Assembly (NCBI GenBank): GCA_963835855.1
Contig: CAWIHA010000010.1
Span: forward strand, 1 to 64,000
Direction: 5' to 3'
DNA: 64,000 bases
Source: CAWIHA01 sp963835855
GTDB taxonomy: Bacteria; Acidobacteriota; Terriglobia; Bryobacterales; Bryobacteraceae
In this document: positions 1 to 8,721 of the stretch, piece after piece
How the letters are laid out: every line of letters starts with the position of its first letter
Numbering within the stretch: position 1 is the first letter of the stretch
Position numbers and translations under genes: made by a program
Notes under the pieces: generated by a model
The model's input: the letters and a program-made list of their open reading frames with translations, nothing else
Told to the model about the DNA's origin: nothing
The model's database searches: none

Positions 1-1062
1 GTAACCATCCGTGGGCGTGCGGATCACCAGCGGCAGATTAATGCGCAGGATCTGCGGCCGTCCCGCGAAGAACAGGGCGTCGGAGTCGATCGAGTTCAAT
101 TGCACCTCGTAGCTGATGCCGCGCGCCGGGTAGGGTTGTGGATGGCCTTCCGCCAGCTTCAGGAAGCCTTCTCTCACTCGCAGGATGCGGCCGGGCTGGG
201 CCGGGTTGTACCAGCGCTTCCCGTCAAACCGCGTCAGCGCAATGCCGCGCCACTTGAGCTGGGGAGGACGCTCAGCGCTGAAAAAGCGGACGTGCATGAC
301 GGCGGTGCTCCGCTTTTGGATTTCGCCGATCTCCCCAAGCGCCATTTCATTCGAGAAGCCGGAGATGTGGTAACGCCGCGGAACCAGGTGCTGAAACGCC
401 GCCTGCGCGGTGCGGGGCAGCAGGAAAAACAAGCCGCCCGTGAGCAACAGGATGCCGAGTGCCATCGAGAGTGTGAGCGCTGCCAGGCGCCACTGGAAAT
501 GGCGTAACCCGCCACGGGCGAGACAGCGCGGCTGGCGCATGGACCGGCGAATCTCCGAGCTGGCAAACGTGGCTACGCCAAAGACCAGGAAGGATGCCAG
601 AAACGCAAAGAAATTCAAGCTTGAAGAGAGCACGGCGGCGGCGAGCAGTTCCAGGAATGCGATCACCGCGACGAAGACGTGGTCCCGCGCCGCCTTCGCG
701 GTCAGGATCTTGATCACCGCAAGGAAAAAGACCAGGTGCACGGTGGCGGGCAGAAATTCCCGCGACAGAAACAGGTAATCGAGGGGATAGAAACCGATGT
801 AAGCGGCCGTGAGTGCGGCAATCCAACGGTTGGAGAGATCGAACCGCACCAGACCCGTGACCAGCAATCCGCGCAGTAACAAACCGGCTGCCGTCGCCAC
901 CGTGGTGGGCACATCGAGATAGCCGGAGCCGACGACGGCGAGGTAGCCACTCGCGACCAGCCCCACGAGAGCAAGGTCAAAGAAACGATCTACCGATACT
1001 GCCGCGGCGAGACGGCCCGCGGGCCGTGCGCCACTCACATCCGGACGGCTCACTGTCACCAT
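1..1062 (-). CDS. TgpA-like transmembrane transglutaminase, N-terminal part (cut by window edge)
   Basis: The visible 354 codons start at an ATG and run in frame off the left edge, so the C-terminal part is missing. The first about 190 residues hold several hydrophobic segments, followed by a short basic loop and another membrane helix near residue 205 (LSMALGILLLTGGLFFLL). After this comes an extracytoplasmic stretch with the pattern KWRGIALTRFDGKRWY. This layout matches the N-terminal TgpA domain (DUF3488) that precedes a periplasmic transglutaminase-like domain. That catalytic domain would lie outside the window, so its Cys-His-Asp residues cannot be checked. It is divergent from the isomerase-like gene to its right. 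Confidence 0.75.
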   Translation of the reverse strand, partial: MVTVSRPDVSGARPAGRLAAAVSVDRFFDLALVGLVASGYLAVVGSGYLDVPTTVATAAGLLLRGLLVTGLVRFDLSNRWIAALTAAYIGFYPLDYLFLSREFLPATVHLVFFLAVIKILTAKAARDHVFVAVIAFLELLAAAVLSSSLNFFAFLASFLVFGVATFASSEIRRSMRQPRCLARGGLRHFQWRLAALTLSMALGILLLTGGLFFLLPRTAQAAFQHLVPRRYHISGFSNEMALGEIGEIQKRSTAVMHVRFFSAERPPQLKWRGIALTRFDGKRWYNPAQPGRILRVREGFLKLAEGHPQPYPARGISYEVQLNSIDSDALFFAGRPQILRINLPLVIRTPTDGY

Positions 1063-1114
1063 GATACCAATGGGACTAGGACCCACCGTCCAACTTCTGT
1101 GATAAAACGATTGA

Positions 1115-2995
1115 GTGCTGCTGTCGCTCTTTAACGACTTTCCGGCAGGCCGTTCCGATGCACACTTCCAAAAATTTCAGAAAGAGCGGGTACTCGAAAG
1201 GCTGAAGACGCTGGATGCGCGCGCGCGGCGCGATGGGCTGGCTGCGCTCGACCCGGCACAAGAGCCGCTGATCGCGCTCGGCATGGAGTTGGATGCAATG
1301 GGGCGGGTGGCCAAAAGCGGTTACGGGGTGTTCAGCCTGAGCTGGCAGGCCGAGCAGCATCCGGAGTGGGCGGAACGCGTGGCCGCGGAAGCGGACGAGT
1401 TGCGGCACGACATCAAAGCGGCGCATCGGACGCCGCTGCGCTTCCTGATCTGGGCGGGCATGGGCGGATCGGCCGAGGACAAATCGATGTACAACGCGGC
1501 GGGTCTGTTGAAGCGCGGCCCTTGCTGTTACGTACTCGATTCCACTGATCCGGCGAAACTGAAGTTCATCCTCGAAGACATCGGAAAGCGCCACGGCCTT
1601 TCGACCGCGACGATCCTGCGGAGCACACTCGTGGTAGGGATGGCGATGGGCATGACTTCTTACGAGCCGGTGCTCAATCTCGAGCGGCTCGCCGCTCTCT
1701 ATGAGAAGCATCGGATCGAGAGCCGGGCCAACTTCATTTACATGGCAGCGCCGGGCTCGCTGCTCGACCAGTACAGCCGCAAGCGGGGACACCGCAAGAT
1801 GGATCTGCAGCTCGATTCCGAGAACACTACCGCCGGGCGCCACAGCGCACCGCTCACGCGGGGCAGCCTGATTCCGCTGGCCCTGGCGAAGGCCGATCTG
1901 CGCTCGTGGATCAACGGCACGGTCCTCTCCGGCCAGCAGGTCCACACAGCTTGGCGGCTGGCGGCCTTCATCCATGCGCAGGGCGAATCGGGGCGGGACA
2001 AGCTCACGCTGCTGCTGCCGAAGCCTTGGGCGGGCGCGGCACTCTGGACCAAACAGGATTTCGAAGAGAGCCTCGGCAAGAGCGAGCACCTCGGCCTGAA
2101 GATTGTGATTTCGGAGAAAGCAAAGCTGGCGAATTATCGTTCCCCGAAGGATCCGGAACAGGATCGCGCCTTCCTTGCCGTCCAGGTAAAGGACGCACCC
2201 AAGCTCGATCCGCGCAAGCTCGGCCTGCTGCGCCGCGCGGGCTATCCGGTCGCCGTGCTCACGTTTCCACGGCGCGCGCACTTGTCCGCGTACATGCAGT
2301 TCATGCACTATGCGGTATTCGGCGTCGCGTACCTGCGCAACATGAACTTCGTGACGCAGCCGGGCGTCGAGTTGTACAAATCGATCGCGAACCGCATCCA
2401 CGGCGAGGCGCAGAAGGCCGGCGGCATCCGCCAGACCAGGGCCTGGCAGTCGATGATGAGCTCGCCGCGCAAGATGAGTTGCGGCCCGCTCACACTCCAC
2501 TCGGGGCGCCTCGCGCTGGATCTCGCTACCAAGGGCATGAGCGCCCCGCAACTCTACGCGGCGATTCTCAAGAAGCTTGCGTGCTCCGGCGCGATCGAAT
2601 ACGGCGAGCTGACGTTCTTTGGCGATATGCGATATTCACCACAAGGCAAGGCGGTGCGCAACTGCCTGCGGCGCGCAGCCGAAGAGTTATTCGGGGAACG
2701 TCTGAAGATGCCCGCCGATGTCTGTGAGGGTCCGGCGATGAACCATTCCTACCACGAGATGATCATCGGCCACGGAAAGTGCTTCTCGACAGTGATCATT
2801 TCCGAGAAACAGGAGGAATTGCCCGCGGTCCCGCATTCCGGAGACTATCACGCCGCTCAGTTCCTCGCGACCCAACTGGCGCTGGCGGAGCACAACCGGC
2901 CGGCCGTAGCGATGACGCTGAGGGATCTCGACGAGGGGTCGCTCGAGGCCCTGGATGAGTTCTTTCACCGTGCAGCGACGTGGTTAAGGCGGTAA
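1115..2995 (+). CDS. Phosphoglucose isomerase-like protein (SIS fold, tal-pgi C-terminal type)
   Basis: A 626-residue soluble protein. Around residue 110 it has a SIS-type phosphosugar loop (IWAGMGGSAEDK), near residue 240 TAGRHSAPLTRGSLIPLA, and near residue 310 WTKQDFEESLGKSEHLG. These three blocks are in the order and style of the isomerase half of bifunctional transaldolase/glucose-6-phosphate isomerases, but no transaldolase domain precedes them. The expected role is interconversion of glucose-6-P and fructose-6-P. The length lies between a normal isomerase (about 550) and the bifunctional enzyme (about 950). The start is a GTG with no clear ribosome site and is uncertain. Whether it is active or recognises another phosphosugar cannot be told from sequence alone. 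Confidence 0.7.
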   Translation: MLLSLFNDFPAGRSDAHFQKFQKERVLERLKTLDARARRDGLAALDPAQEPLIALGMELDAMGRVAKSGYGVFSLSWQAEQHPEWAERVAAEADELRHDIKAAHRTPLRFLIWAGMGGSAEDKSMYNAAGLLKRGPCCYVLDSTDPAKLKFILEDIGKRHGLSTATILRSTLVVGMAMGMTSYEPVLNLERLAALYEKHRIESRANFIYMAAPGSLLDQYSRKRGHRKMDLQLDSENTTAGRHSAPLTRGSLIPLALAKADLRSWINGTVLSGQQVHTAWRLAAFIHAQGESGRDKLTLLLPKPWAGAALWTKQDFEESLGKSEHLGLKIVISEKAKLANYRSPKDPEQDRAFLAVQVKDAPKLDPRKLGLLRRAGYPVAVLTFPRRAHLSAYMQFMHYAVFGVAYLRNMNFVTQPGVELYKSIANRIHGEAQKAGGIRQTRAWQSMMSSPRKMSCGPLTLHSGRLALDLATKGMSAPQLYAAILKKLACSGAIEYGELTFFGDMRYSPQGKAVRNCLRRAAEELFGERLKMPADVCEGPAMNHSYHEMIIGHGKCFSTVIISEKQEELPAVPHSGDYHAAQFLATQLALAEHNRPAVAMTLRDLDEGSLEALDEFFHRAATWLRR

Positions 2996-3050
2996 GAGGC
3001 GTGGCTCGGAGGCGCGGTTGTGGGCGCAGAGCTCTTCTTGGTTCCCGGCT

Positions 3051-4265
3051 TTACAGCAACGGCCGCGAGGCGTCGGCGAGGCGCTCTGGCGCGACCCGCT
3101 GCTTGGCGCGGATCCATTGCTCGGCTAATTCGCGCTCCTCGTCCGGCCGGCTCATCACGAAGGCCGCCACCACGCATCCCTGCTTGAGCCACCACACGCT
3201 GAAGCTGTCCTTTGAGAAGTCGCCGCGCGTCACGGCGCTCCCGGCTTCCGCCGCGTCACCCCAGAATTCCCAGGAGAGATCGAAAATGTCCGAAAAGAAG
3301 TACGGCACGTTCTCGAACGGCTCGCGTGCGCCGGTCATGACGCGGGCCGCGTGCTGGCCCTGCTTGACGGCGTTGTCCCAGTGCTCGACGCGCCGCTCAT
3401 TGCCAAACAGCACGTCGCGGTAGTTCGCTACGTCGCCCGCCGCCCAGACTCCGGGCACATTCGTTTCCAGGTACTCGTTCACGACGACGCCGTTCGAGAG
3501 CGTGAGACCGGTCCCCTCAAAAAGCTCCGTTGCAGGCACCGCGCCGATGCCAGCCACGACCAGGTCCGCCGGAAGTTGCCTTCCGGCGCCGAGCAGAACG
3601 TTTTCAACGCGGCCCCTGCCCACGAAGCCAGAGACCGCCGAGCCTGTGGCAAAGGACACGCCGCGCGCTTCGTAATAGCGCCGAAAGTAATCCGATATCT
3701 CGGGGGTGAACAGGCGCTTCCACACGCGATCTTCGGGAAAAGCCATAGTGATCGCAACCCCTTGCTGGGCTAGCACAGACGACACCTCCATCGCGATGAA
3801 GCCGGCGCCAATCACGACCGCGTGGCTTGCGCCGCCGCTGCGCGCGCGAATACGCTTCGAGTCGCCGAGCGAGCGCAAGTACAGAATGCCGTCCAGCTCC
3901 GCCCCGGCAACATCGAACGTGCGCGGCCGGGCGCCGGTCGCGATCAGCAGCTTCTCGAAACGGAATACCTCGCCATTGCGCGTGCGAAGCGTTCTCGATT
4001 GCAGGTCAACGCGTTCGACGACGGCGTTCAACCGGACATCGATGCCGTGCTCGCGATAGAAGGCGGCGTTGTTGATGAGGATGCCTTCCTCGGTGTCCTT
4101 CCCGGCGAGAAAGCCTTTCGAAAGCGGCGGACGCTCGTAGGGCAGGGCTTCCTCGGACGAGACGACCGCCAGATCCTCAACCTTCAACCCACGCTTCACG
4201 AATTCCTTGGCGGCGTAGCCGGCTACCATCCCCCCGCCAAGGATCATGTATTGAAACGAGTTCAT
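3051..4265 (-). CDS. FAD/NAD(P)-dependent oxidoreductase (ferredoxin reductase-like)
   Basis: 404 residues from an ATG preceded by a purine-rich site (GAGGGGAG). The N-terminal Rossmann segment YMILGGGMVAGYAAKE binds FAD. A second nucleotide-binding segment near residue 145 (HAVVIGAGFIAMEVSSVLAQ) would bind NAD(P)H. The block GVWAAGDVANY near residue 280 is the second FAD contact. This is the architecture of pyridine nucleotide-disulfide oxidoreductases of the ferredoxin/rubredoxin reductase and AIF type. No redox Cys pair of the disulfide reductases is visible. Longer in-frame starts exist but lack support. No ferredoxin gene is adjacent, so the electron partner is unknown. Confidence 0.85.
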   Translation of the reverse strand: MNSFQYMILGGGMVAGYAAKEFVKRGLKVEDLAVVSSEEALPYERPPLSKGFLAGKDTEEGILINNAAFYREHGIDVRLNAVVERVDLQSRTLRTRNGEVFRFEKLLIATGARPRTFDVAGAELDGILYLRSLGDSKRIRARSGGASHAVVIGAGFIAMEVSSVLAQQGVAITMAFPEDRVWKRLFTPEISDYFRRYYEARGVSFATGSAVSGFVGRGRVENVLLGAGRQLPADLVVAGIGAVPATELFEGTGLTLSNGVVVNEYLETNVPGVWAAGDVANYRDVLFGNERRVEHWDNAVKQGQHAARVMTGAREPFENVPYFFSDIFDLSWEFWGDAAEAGSAVTRGDFSKDSFSVWWLKQGCVVAAFVMSRPDEERELAEQWIRAKQRVAPERLADASRPLL

Positions 4266-4473
4266 GTGCTCACTCCCCTCTTGATTCCACGCTACTGTAA
4301 AATGACGCGAGAGAGTGACCTGCGGTGGGCTGCGCCCCGGCCCGCAGTCACTGCTAATCGCCATTGTGCATATAGTTTAGCTCCCAGGATTTGGTTGAGC
4401 CTGGTCCCTTATTCTGTTATCCTCGATCTTGGATTCTCAGCGATTTCTGCTTCCTACCTGAATTGAGGTTCGC

Positions 4474-5220
4474 ATGTCAGGCCATTCAAAATGGGCGACC
4501 ATCAAGCACAAGAAGGCCGCCACAGACGCCAAGCGCGGCAAGGCGTTCACGCGCATCATCAAGGAAATCAGCATCGCGGCCCGCAGCGGCGGCGACCCCG
4601 ACGCCAACCCACGGCTGCGAACCGCAATCCTGGCGGCTAAGGCGGTCAGCATGCCGGCCGACAACATCAAGCGCGCCATCCAGCGGGGCACCGGCGAACT
4701 CGAAGGCGGCCAGATCGAAGAGGTGATGTTCGAAGGCTATGGTCCGGGCGGCGTAGCCGTGCTGGTGCACGTGGCCACGGACAACCGCAACCGGACGGTC
4801 AGCGAGATTCGCCACATGTTCACAAAGTTCGGCGGCAAGCTGGGCGAACAAAACAGCGTATCGCGCCTCTTCGAGCGCAAGAGCCAGATTCTCATCCCTC
4901 AGGAGAAGGCTACTGAAGAGCAGTTGATGGATATCGTCATCGACGCCGGCGCCGAAGACATCCGCAACGACGGCACACATTGGGAAATCATCTCTCCTCC
5001 GGAAGCCCACGAGGCGGTTTTGGCGGCCATTCACAAGGCCAAGATCGAGCCGCTCGCCGCTGAAATCGCCATGATTCCCAGCCTGCTGATTAAGCTGGAA
5101 GGGAAAGAGGCCGCCTCGATGTTGAAGCTGAGTGAGGCGCTCGAGGAACACGACGACGTTCAAGACGTTTACGCCAACTTCGACATCGACGAGAAAGTGA
5201 TGGAGGCCCTGGCGCAATAG
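4474..5220 (+). CDS. yebC: YebC/PmpR family DNA-binding protein
   Basis: 248 residues, the usual family length. It begins with the hallmark MSGHSKWATIKHKKAATDA and has the conserved block ARSGGDPDANPRLR and the central GYGPGGVAVLV. YebC proteins are reported as transcriptional regulators, and some members help ribosomes through difficult stretches; the exact role here is not known. It sits 16 bp upstream of ruvC on the same strand, the common yebC-ruvC pairing, and is probably co-transcribed with it. Confidence 0.97.
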   Translation: MSGHSKWATIKHKKAATDAKRGKAFTRIIKEISIAARSGGDPDANPRLRTAILAAKAVSMPADNIKRAIQRGTGELEGGQIEEVMFEGYGPGGVAVLVHVATDNRNRTVSEIRHMFTKFGGKLGEQNSVSRLFERKSQILIPQEKATEEQLMDIVIDAGAEDIRNDGTHWEIISPPEAHEAVLAAIHKAKIEPLAAEIAMIPSLLIKLEGKEAASMLKLSEALEEHDDVQDVYANFDIDEKVMEALAQ

Positions 5221-5236
5221 CCGGGCCGGGCGGGGG

Positions 5237-5737
5237 ATGCGCGTTCTTGGTATCGACTGCGGCAGCGAGCGCACCGGTTATGGCGTCATCGAGAGCGACG
5301 GGCGTGCGCATCGGATGATCGCGGCCGGCGTGATCCGGACCTCCCACAAAGCGCCGCTCGAAACGCGGCTGGCGGAGATCGCCCGCGCACTGCGGAGGAT
5401 CATCTCAGAGCACGCGCCGGAATGCGCCGCGGTGGAAGAGGTCTTTTATTCCGCGAACGTCAAGACGGCGCTGACGCTGGCGCACGCGCGGGGCGTCGCC
5501 CTGCTGACGGTGGCCGAGGCGGGGCTGGAGTTGGGGGCGTATTCGCCACTGGAAATCAAGACCAGCGTGGTGGGTTACGGAAGGGCGGAAAAGCAACAGG
5601 TGCAGACGATGGTCCGGTCGCTGCTCCATCTCGATCGGGAAATCGAATCGGAAGACGCCGCGGACGCGATCGCGGTGGCCATCTGCCACGCCACGCGCCG
5701 GGCTCTGGCTGCGCGCATCGGGGAGGAGCCGCGATGA
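5237..5737 (+). CDS. ruvC: Crossover junction endodeoxyribonuclease RuvC
   Basis: 166 residues, normal for RuvC. The N-terminal RVLGIDCGSERTGYG carries the first catalytic Asp, CAAVEEVFY near residue 66 the catalytic Glu, and ESEDAADAIAVAICH near residue 138 the last two Asp residues. RuvC cuts Holliday junctions during recombination repair. No ruvA or ruvB is nearby. The stop codon overlaps the ATG of the next gene in an ATGA arrangement, suggesting translational coupling. Confidence 0.97.
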   Translation: MRVLGIDCGSERTGYGVIESDGRAHRMIAAGVIRTSHKAPLETRLAEIARALRRIISEHAPECAAVEEVFYSANVKTALTLAHARGVALLTVAEAGLELGAYSPLEIKTSVVGYGRAEKQQVQTMVRSLLHLDREIESEDAADAIAVAICHATRRALAARIGEEPR

Positions 5738-6357
5738 AATGGCTCTTGGCGCTCGCGCTCGCCGCGCCGCTCGCGGGCGCCGGTTCGTCCAGGGTCTTCT
5801 ACTCGAAATCGTTTCCGGGCAGCGTGCCCGCCTATGTCGCCATCGTGATCGACAAGGAAGGCCGCGGCGAGTACAGGGAAGCGCCGGACGACAACCCGGT
5901 TACGTTCCAATTGACGCCCGCGGAGACGGCCGAGATTTTCTCGCTCACCGGCAAGCTCGACCGGTTTACCCGCCCGCTCGAATCGCACCTCAAGGTCGCC
6001 AGCACCGGCGTCAAGACATTCCGGTACGAGAGCGGCGCGGAAAAGAACGAAGTCCAGTTCAATTACTCGCTGGATGCAAATGCGCGGGAGCTTTGGGACT
6101 GGTTCGAGCGCATCAGCGAGACGGAACAGCACTTCATCCAGATCGAGCGCGCCGTTCGCTTCGAAAAGATCGGCGTTAATGACGCCCTTCTGCAACTGGA
6201 GATATCGCGCGACCACAAGCGCCTGGTTGCGGCCCGGCAGTTTCTGCCGCTGCTCGAACGAATTGCCAAGGACGAGTCCTACCTGCACATGGCGCGCGAG
6301 CGCGCGGCTTCGCTCGCCGATTCGTTCCGCGCTAATGGCGGGGGTCCGCGGCAATGA
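5734..6357 (+). CDS. Secreted protein of unknown function
   Basis: 207 residues, starting in a 4-bp overlap with ruvC. The N-terminus (MKWLLALALAAPLAGAGSS) is a clear signal peptide. The mature part is mixed alpha/beta with a Glu/Lys-rich helical C-terminal half (around HFIQIERAVRFEKIGV and LEISRDHKRLVA) and no recognised motif. It is probably periplasmic. Coupling to ruvC looks positional, not functional. I do not recognise a family. Confidence 0.75.
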   Translation: MKWLLALALAAPLAGAGSSRVFYSKSFPGSVPAYVAIVIDKEGRGEYREAPDDNPVTFQLTPAETAEIFSLTGKLDRFTRPLESHLKVASTGVKTFRYESGAEKNEVQFNYSLDANARELWDWFERISETEQHFIQIERAVRFEKIGVNDALLQLEISRDHKRLVAARQFLPLLERIAKDESYLHMARERAASLADSFRANGGGPRQ

Positions 6358-6497
6358 GACCGGCGGGCACAAGCAACGAATGAGCTTCCGCCGCGTGGCC
6401 AACACCTACTACACCGTGCTTCGGGCTGGAGGCGGTCGCGGGGCTTCCGCAAGCGCCAGCCCCAGTACTGCAATGGCTGCAGGTAATAGGAGGAACC

Positions 6498-7676
6498 ATG
6501 GATCGTCGAACTTTTCTTAGCGTCGTAGCGTGGGCTGCCGTACCAGGAGGCGCGGGCCTCCGCCCGTTGCTGGCGCAGCCGCTTGGTGACAACGTCGTAA
6601 TTGCTGAGGTGGATCTAGACACCGAAATACTCGCTTGGTCGGCCATGACGAACGGCGGGGCTGCGCTGCTGCTCGGGTCGATGAACGAGCAGCCTACGAG
6701 TGAAATCGCTAGCGCCGAGCTTGCCCATTTCTCGGCGGCGGGGGTGCGGCTTGCCTCGGTGCCCGTTCCCGCCTCGCTCGGACCGCTGCGCATAGTCGCC
6801 AAGAATGTCGCCCTGGACCGCAACGGCGCATTGTGGGTGCTGAGGCCTCGTGCGGGCCTCGAAGCCGAAGCTAGCGCCGGAGCGAGGAACCTCGAATTGG
6901 GCCGACTCGCTCCGGGCGAGCCGCTTAAGATATTTCCGCTGCCCTTACCCGCATCTGCCATGGTGACAGCCATGGAATGCGAATCCGGCGCGGTGTGGTG
7001 TGCCGTGAATTCGAACTCGGGCACCACCGTGCTGCGGTTCGACACGGCTTCGCACGCCGCTCTCGCGCGCACACTCGCTGATCTGGGCATCTATCGCTTC
7101 TTTCGCGCCGATGCCGGATACCTGCTCGCTGCCTCCGGGCGACTGGGCCCTTCGCGGGAACATGACGTTACGACTTCCGTTTATGCGTTGGACGATTCGC
7201 TGAGGACCGTGGCGTCGGCAACCATCGAGGGATGGATCCAGGATGTGGCTTACACTGCCGCCGCTGGCAGCGCGCCGGCGATGTTGCACTTGGCGGCCGC
7301 CGGGGGTGTACTTGGATCGAGGCTGTTGTCGGTCGAAACGCTTGCGTTTCCCGACTTGCAGCGGGTGTGGGCGCAGACCTGGAGCGAGCCTGAGCAGATC
7401 GTGCCCGGGTCCGCCTTCTTCGTGAAGGCGAACCATGCGCAGTTCCTGGTGCGCGTGTCATCGTCGACGCAGCAGGTGTTGTGCAGCGCATTGGAGCCGC
7501 GAGCACAGGAACGGGTTCTTCCAATGCCGCAAGCGCCCCGGAAGCTTTACCGTGCCTATCCGCTGCGCGGCAGCGCGAGCGTGCGTTATCTTCTCGTCTG
7601 GTTTTTGTTTGCGAACGGCCGCTGGCGAAGGAGGATTGCTCTTTCGCCGAATCTGACCATGGCTGTTAAAGGATGA
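6498..7676 (+). CDS. Tat-type secreted protein of unknown function, possibly beta-propeller
   Basis: 392 residues, preceded by a good ribosome site (AGGAGGAACC ATG). The N-terminus MDRRTFLSVVAWAAVP has a twin-arginine motif followed by a hydrophobic stretch, so Tat export is likely. The mature part is rich in short beta-type segments with repeated patterns such as ALDRNGALWVL and SGAVWCAVNSNSGTTVLRF, which resemble propeller blades, but no catalytic motif is visible. The stop overlaps the ATG of a 58-residue gene. Function unknown. Confidence 0.75.
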   Translation: MDRRTFLSVVAWAAVPGGAGLRPLLAQPLGDNVVIAEVDLDTEILAWSAMTNGGAALLLGSMNEQPTSEIASAELAHFSAAGVRLASVPVPASLGPLRIVAKNVALDRNGALWVLRPRAGLEAEASAGARNLELGRLAPGEPLKIFPLPLPASAMVTAMECESGAVWCAVNSNSGTTVLRFDTASHAALARTLADLGIYRFFRADAGYLLAASGRLGPSREHDVTTSVYALDDSLRTVASATIEGWIQDVAYTAAAGSAPAMLHLAAAGGVLGSRLLSVETLAFPDLQRVWAQTWSEPEQIVPGSAFFVKANHAQFLVRVSSSTQQVLCSALEPRAQERVLPMPQAPRKLYRAYPLRGSASVRYLLVWFLFANGRWRRRIALSPNLTMAVKG

Positions 7677-7849
7677 GAGCCACTGCTATGCGCATAGTGC
7701 TACGGGTACTGGTTCTGCTGTTACGAATGCTGGGTCTGCTCTGGTTGGGCTCGGCGCGGCCGCCTTCCTTTCGCGGAAGTGCGAATGAAGTGCGCAGGCA
7801 AACGTGCTGGCAGGCGCCGATTATCGGCGAGATGCAGTATCCATTTTGA
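7673..7849 (+). CDS. Small 58-residue hydrophobic protein (tentative)
   Basis: The ATG overlaps the stop of the preceding Tat-substrate gene by 4 bp, and the frame stays open for 58 codons. The product starts MRATAMRIVLRVLVLLL and continues with a Leu-rich segment up to about residue 26, then a short polar tail containing one Cys. It could be a single-span membrane peptide or a short secreted peptide. The overlap is the main support. There is no homology that I recognise, so it may be a chance reading frame. Confidence 0.35.
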   Translation: MRATAMRIVLRVLVLLLRMLGLLWLGSARPPSFRGSANEVRRQTCWQAPIIGEMQYPF

Positions 7850-7879
7850 GAAAGGAACTAGTTTTCTAGAAGCAATCAT

Positions 7880-8629
7880 ATGAGAAGACCTTTAATGGCG
7901 GGCAACTGGAAGATGTACAAGACGGCCCAGGAGACCAGCGCGTTTTTCGAGAAGTTTCGTCCGCTGGTCGCGAAGGCCGAGGGCCGCGATATCGTGATCT
8001 GCCCGGCCTTCCCGAACTTGCCGGCTGCGGTGCAGGCGGCAGAGGGGGCCCGCATCGAAATCGGCGGCCAGAATATGTTCTGGGCCAAAGAAGGTGCCTA
8101 CACGGGCGAAGTCTCCGGGCCGATGCTGGTTGCGGCCGGCGCGAAATGGGTGCTCATCGGGCACAGCGAGCGCCGGCAGTACTTCGGCGAAACCGACGCT
8201 ACGGTTTTGAAGAGGACGACGGCCGCACTCGAGGCGGGTCTGCGGCCGATCGTATGCGTAGGCGAACGCCTCGAAGAGCGCGACGCGGGGCGGACCGAGG
8301 CCGTGCTTCAAACTCAATTTCAGGATGGCATCAGCCAGCTCATGGCCGAACAGTTCGCGAAGATTGTCATTGCTTACGAACCGGTGTGGGCGATCGGCAC
8401 CGGCCGCACCGCAACGCCCGAGACCGCCGCCGCAGCGCATCACTCGCTGCGCGCGCTGGCGCAGGCGCGATACGGCAGCAATGCCGCCCACGCGCTCCGC
8501 ATTCTGTACGGAGGCAGCGTGAAGCCGGACAATGTCAAAGCCCTGATGGCGCAGGAAGAGATCGACGGCGTACTCGTTGGCGGCGCTAGCTTGGACGCGA
8601 ACTCCTTTGCGGCAATCGTGAATTTCTAG
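7880..8629 (+). CDS. tpiA: Triosephosphate isomerase
   Basis: 249 residues, standard length. The substrate-binding AGNWKMYK is at the N-terminus, the electrophile His block LIGHSERRQYFGE is near residue 94, the catalytic Glu segment AYEPVWAIGTG near residue 165, and the phosphate-binding LYGGSVKPDN near residue 211. It converts dihydroxyacetone phosphate to glyceraldehyde-3-phosphate in glycolysis and gluconeogenesis. All catalytic residues are present. gapA and pgk are not adjacent. Confidence 0.98.
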   Translation: MRRPLMAGNWKMYKTAQETSAFFEKFRPLVAKAEGRDIVICPAFPNLPAAVQAAEGARIEIGGQNMFWAKEGAYTGEVSGPMLVAAGAKWVLIGHSERRQYFGETDATVLKRTTAALEAGLRPIVCVGERLEERDAGRTEAVLQTQFQDGISQLMAEQFAKIVIAYEPVWAIGTGRTATPETAAAAHHSLRALAQARYGSNAAHALRILYGGSVKPDNVKALMAQEEIDGVLVGGASLDANSFAAIVNF

Positions 8630-8653
8630 GGTCTTTTCAAATCACTGGAGAGC

Positions 8654-8690
8654 GCTCCCTCACACTTGCGGCTCGGAACAGAGCCGCGCG
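8654..8690. repeat. Short palindromic repeat after tpiA
   Basis: After tpiA lies GCTCCCTCAC followed by a perfect 7-bp hairpin (GCGGCTC, 6-nt loop, GAGCCGC, at 8668-8687). The same elements, CTCCCTCAC or its complement GTGAGGGA next to GCGGCTC/GAGCCGC, recur near 49.97-50.03 kb and in part near 55.24 kb, so this looks like a dispersed repeat. There is no T-run, so it is not a convincing intrinsic terminator. Confidence 0.45.
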
Positions 8691-8721
8691 TGCCGGCACG
8701 CAGTCGGCGTATGCTGATCTC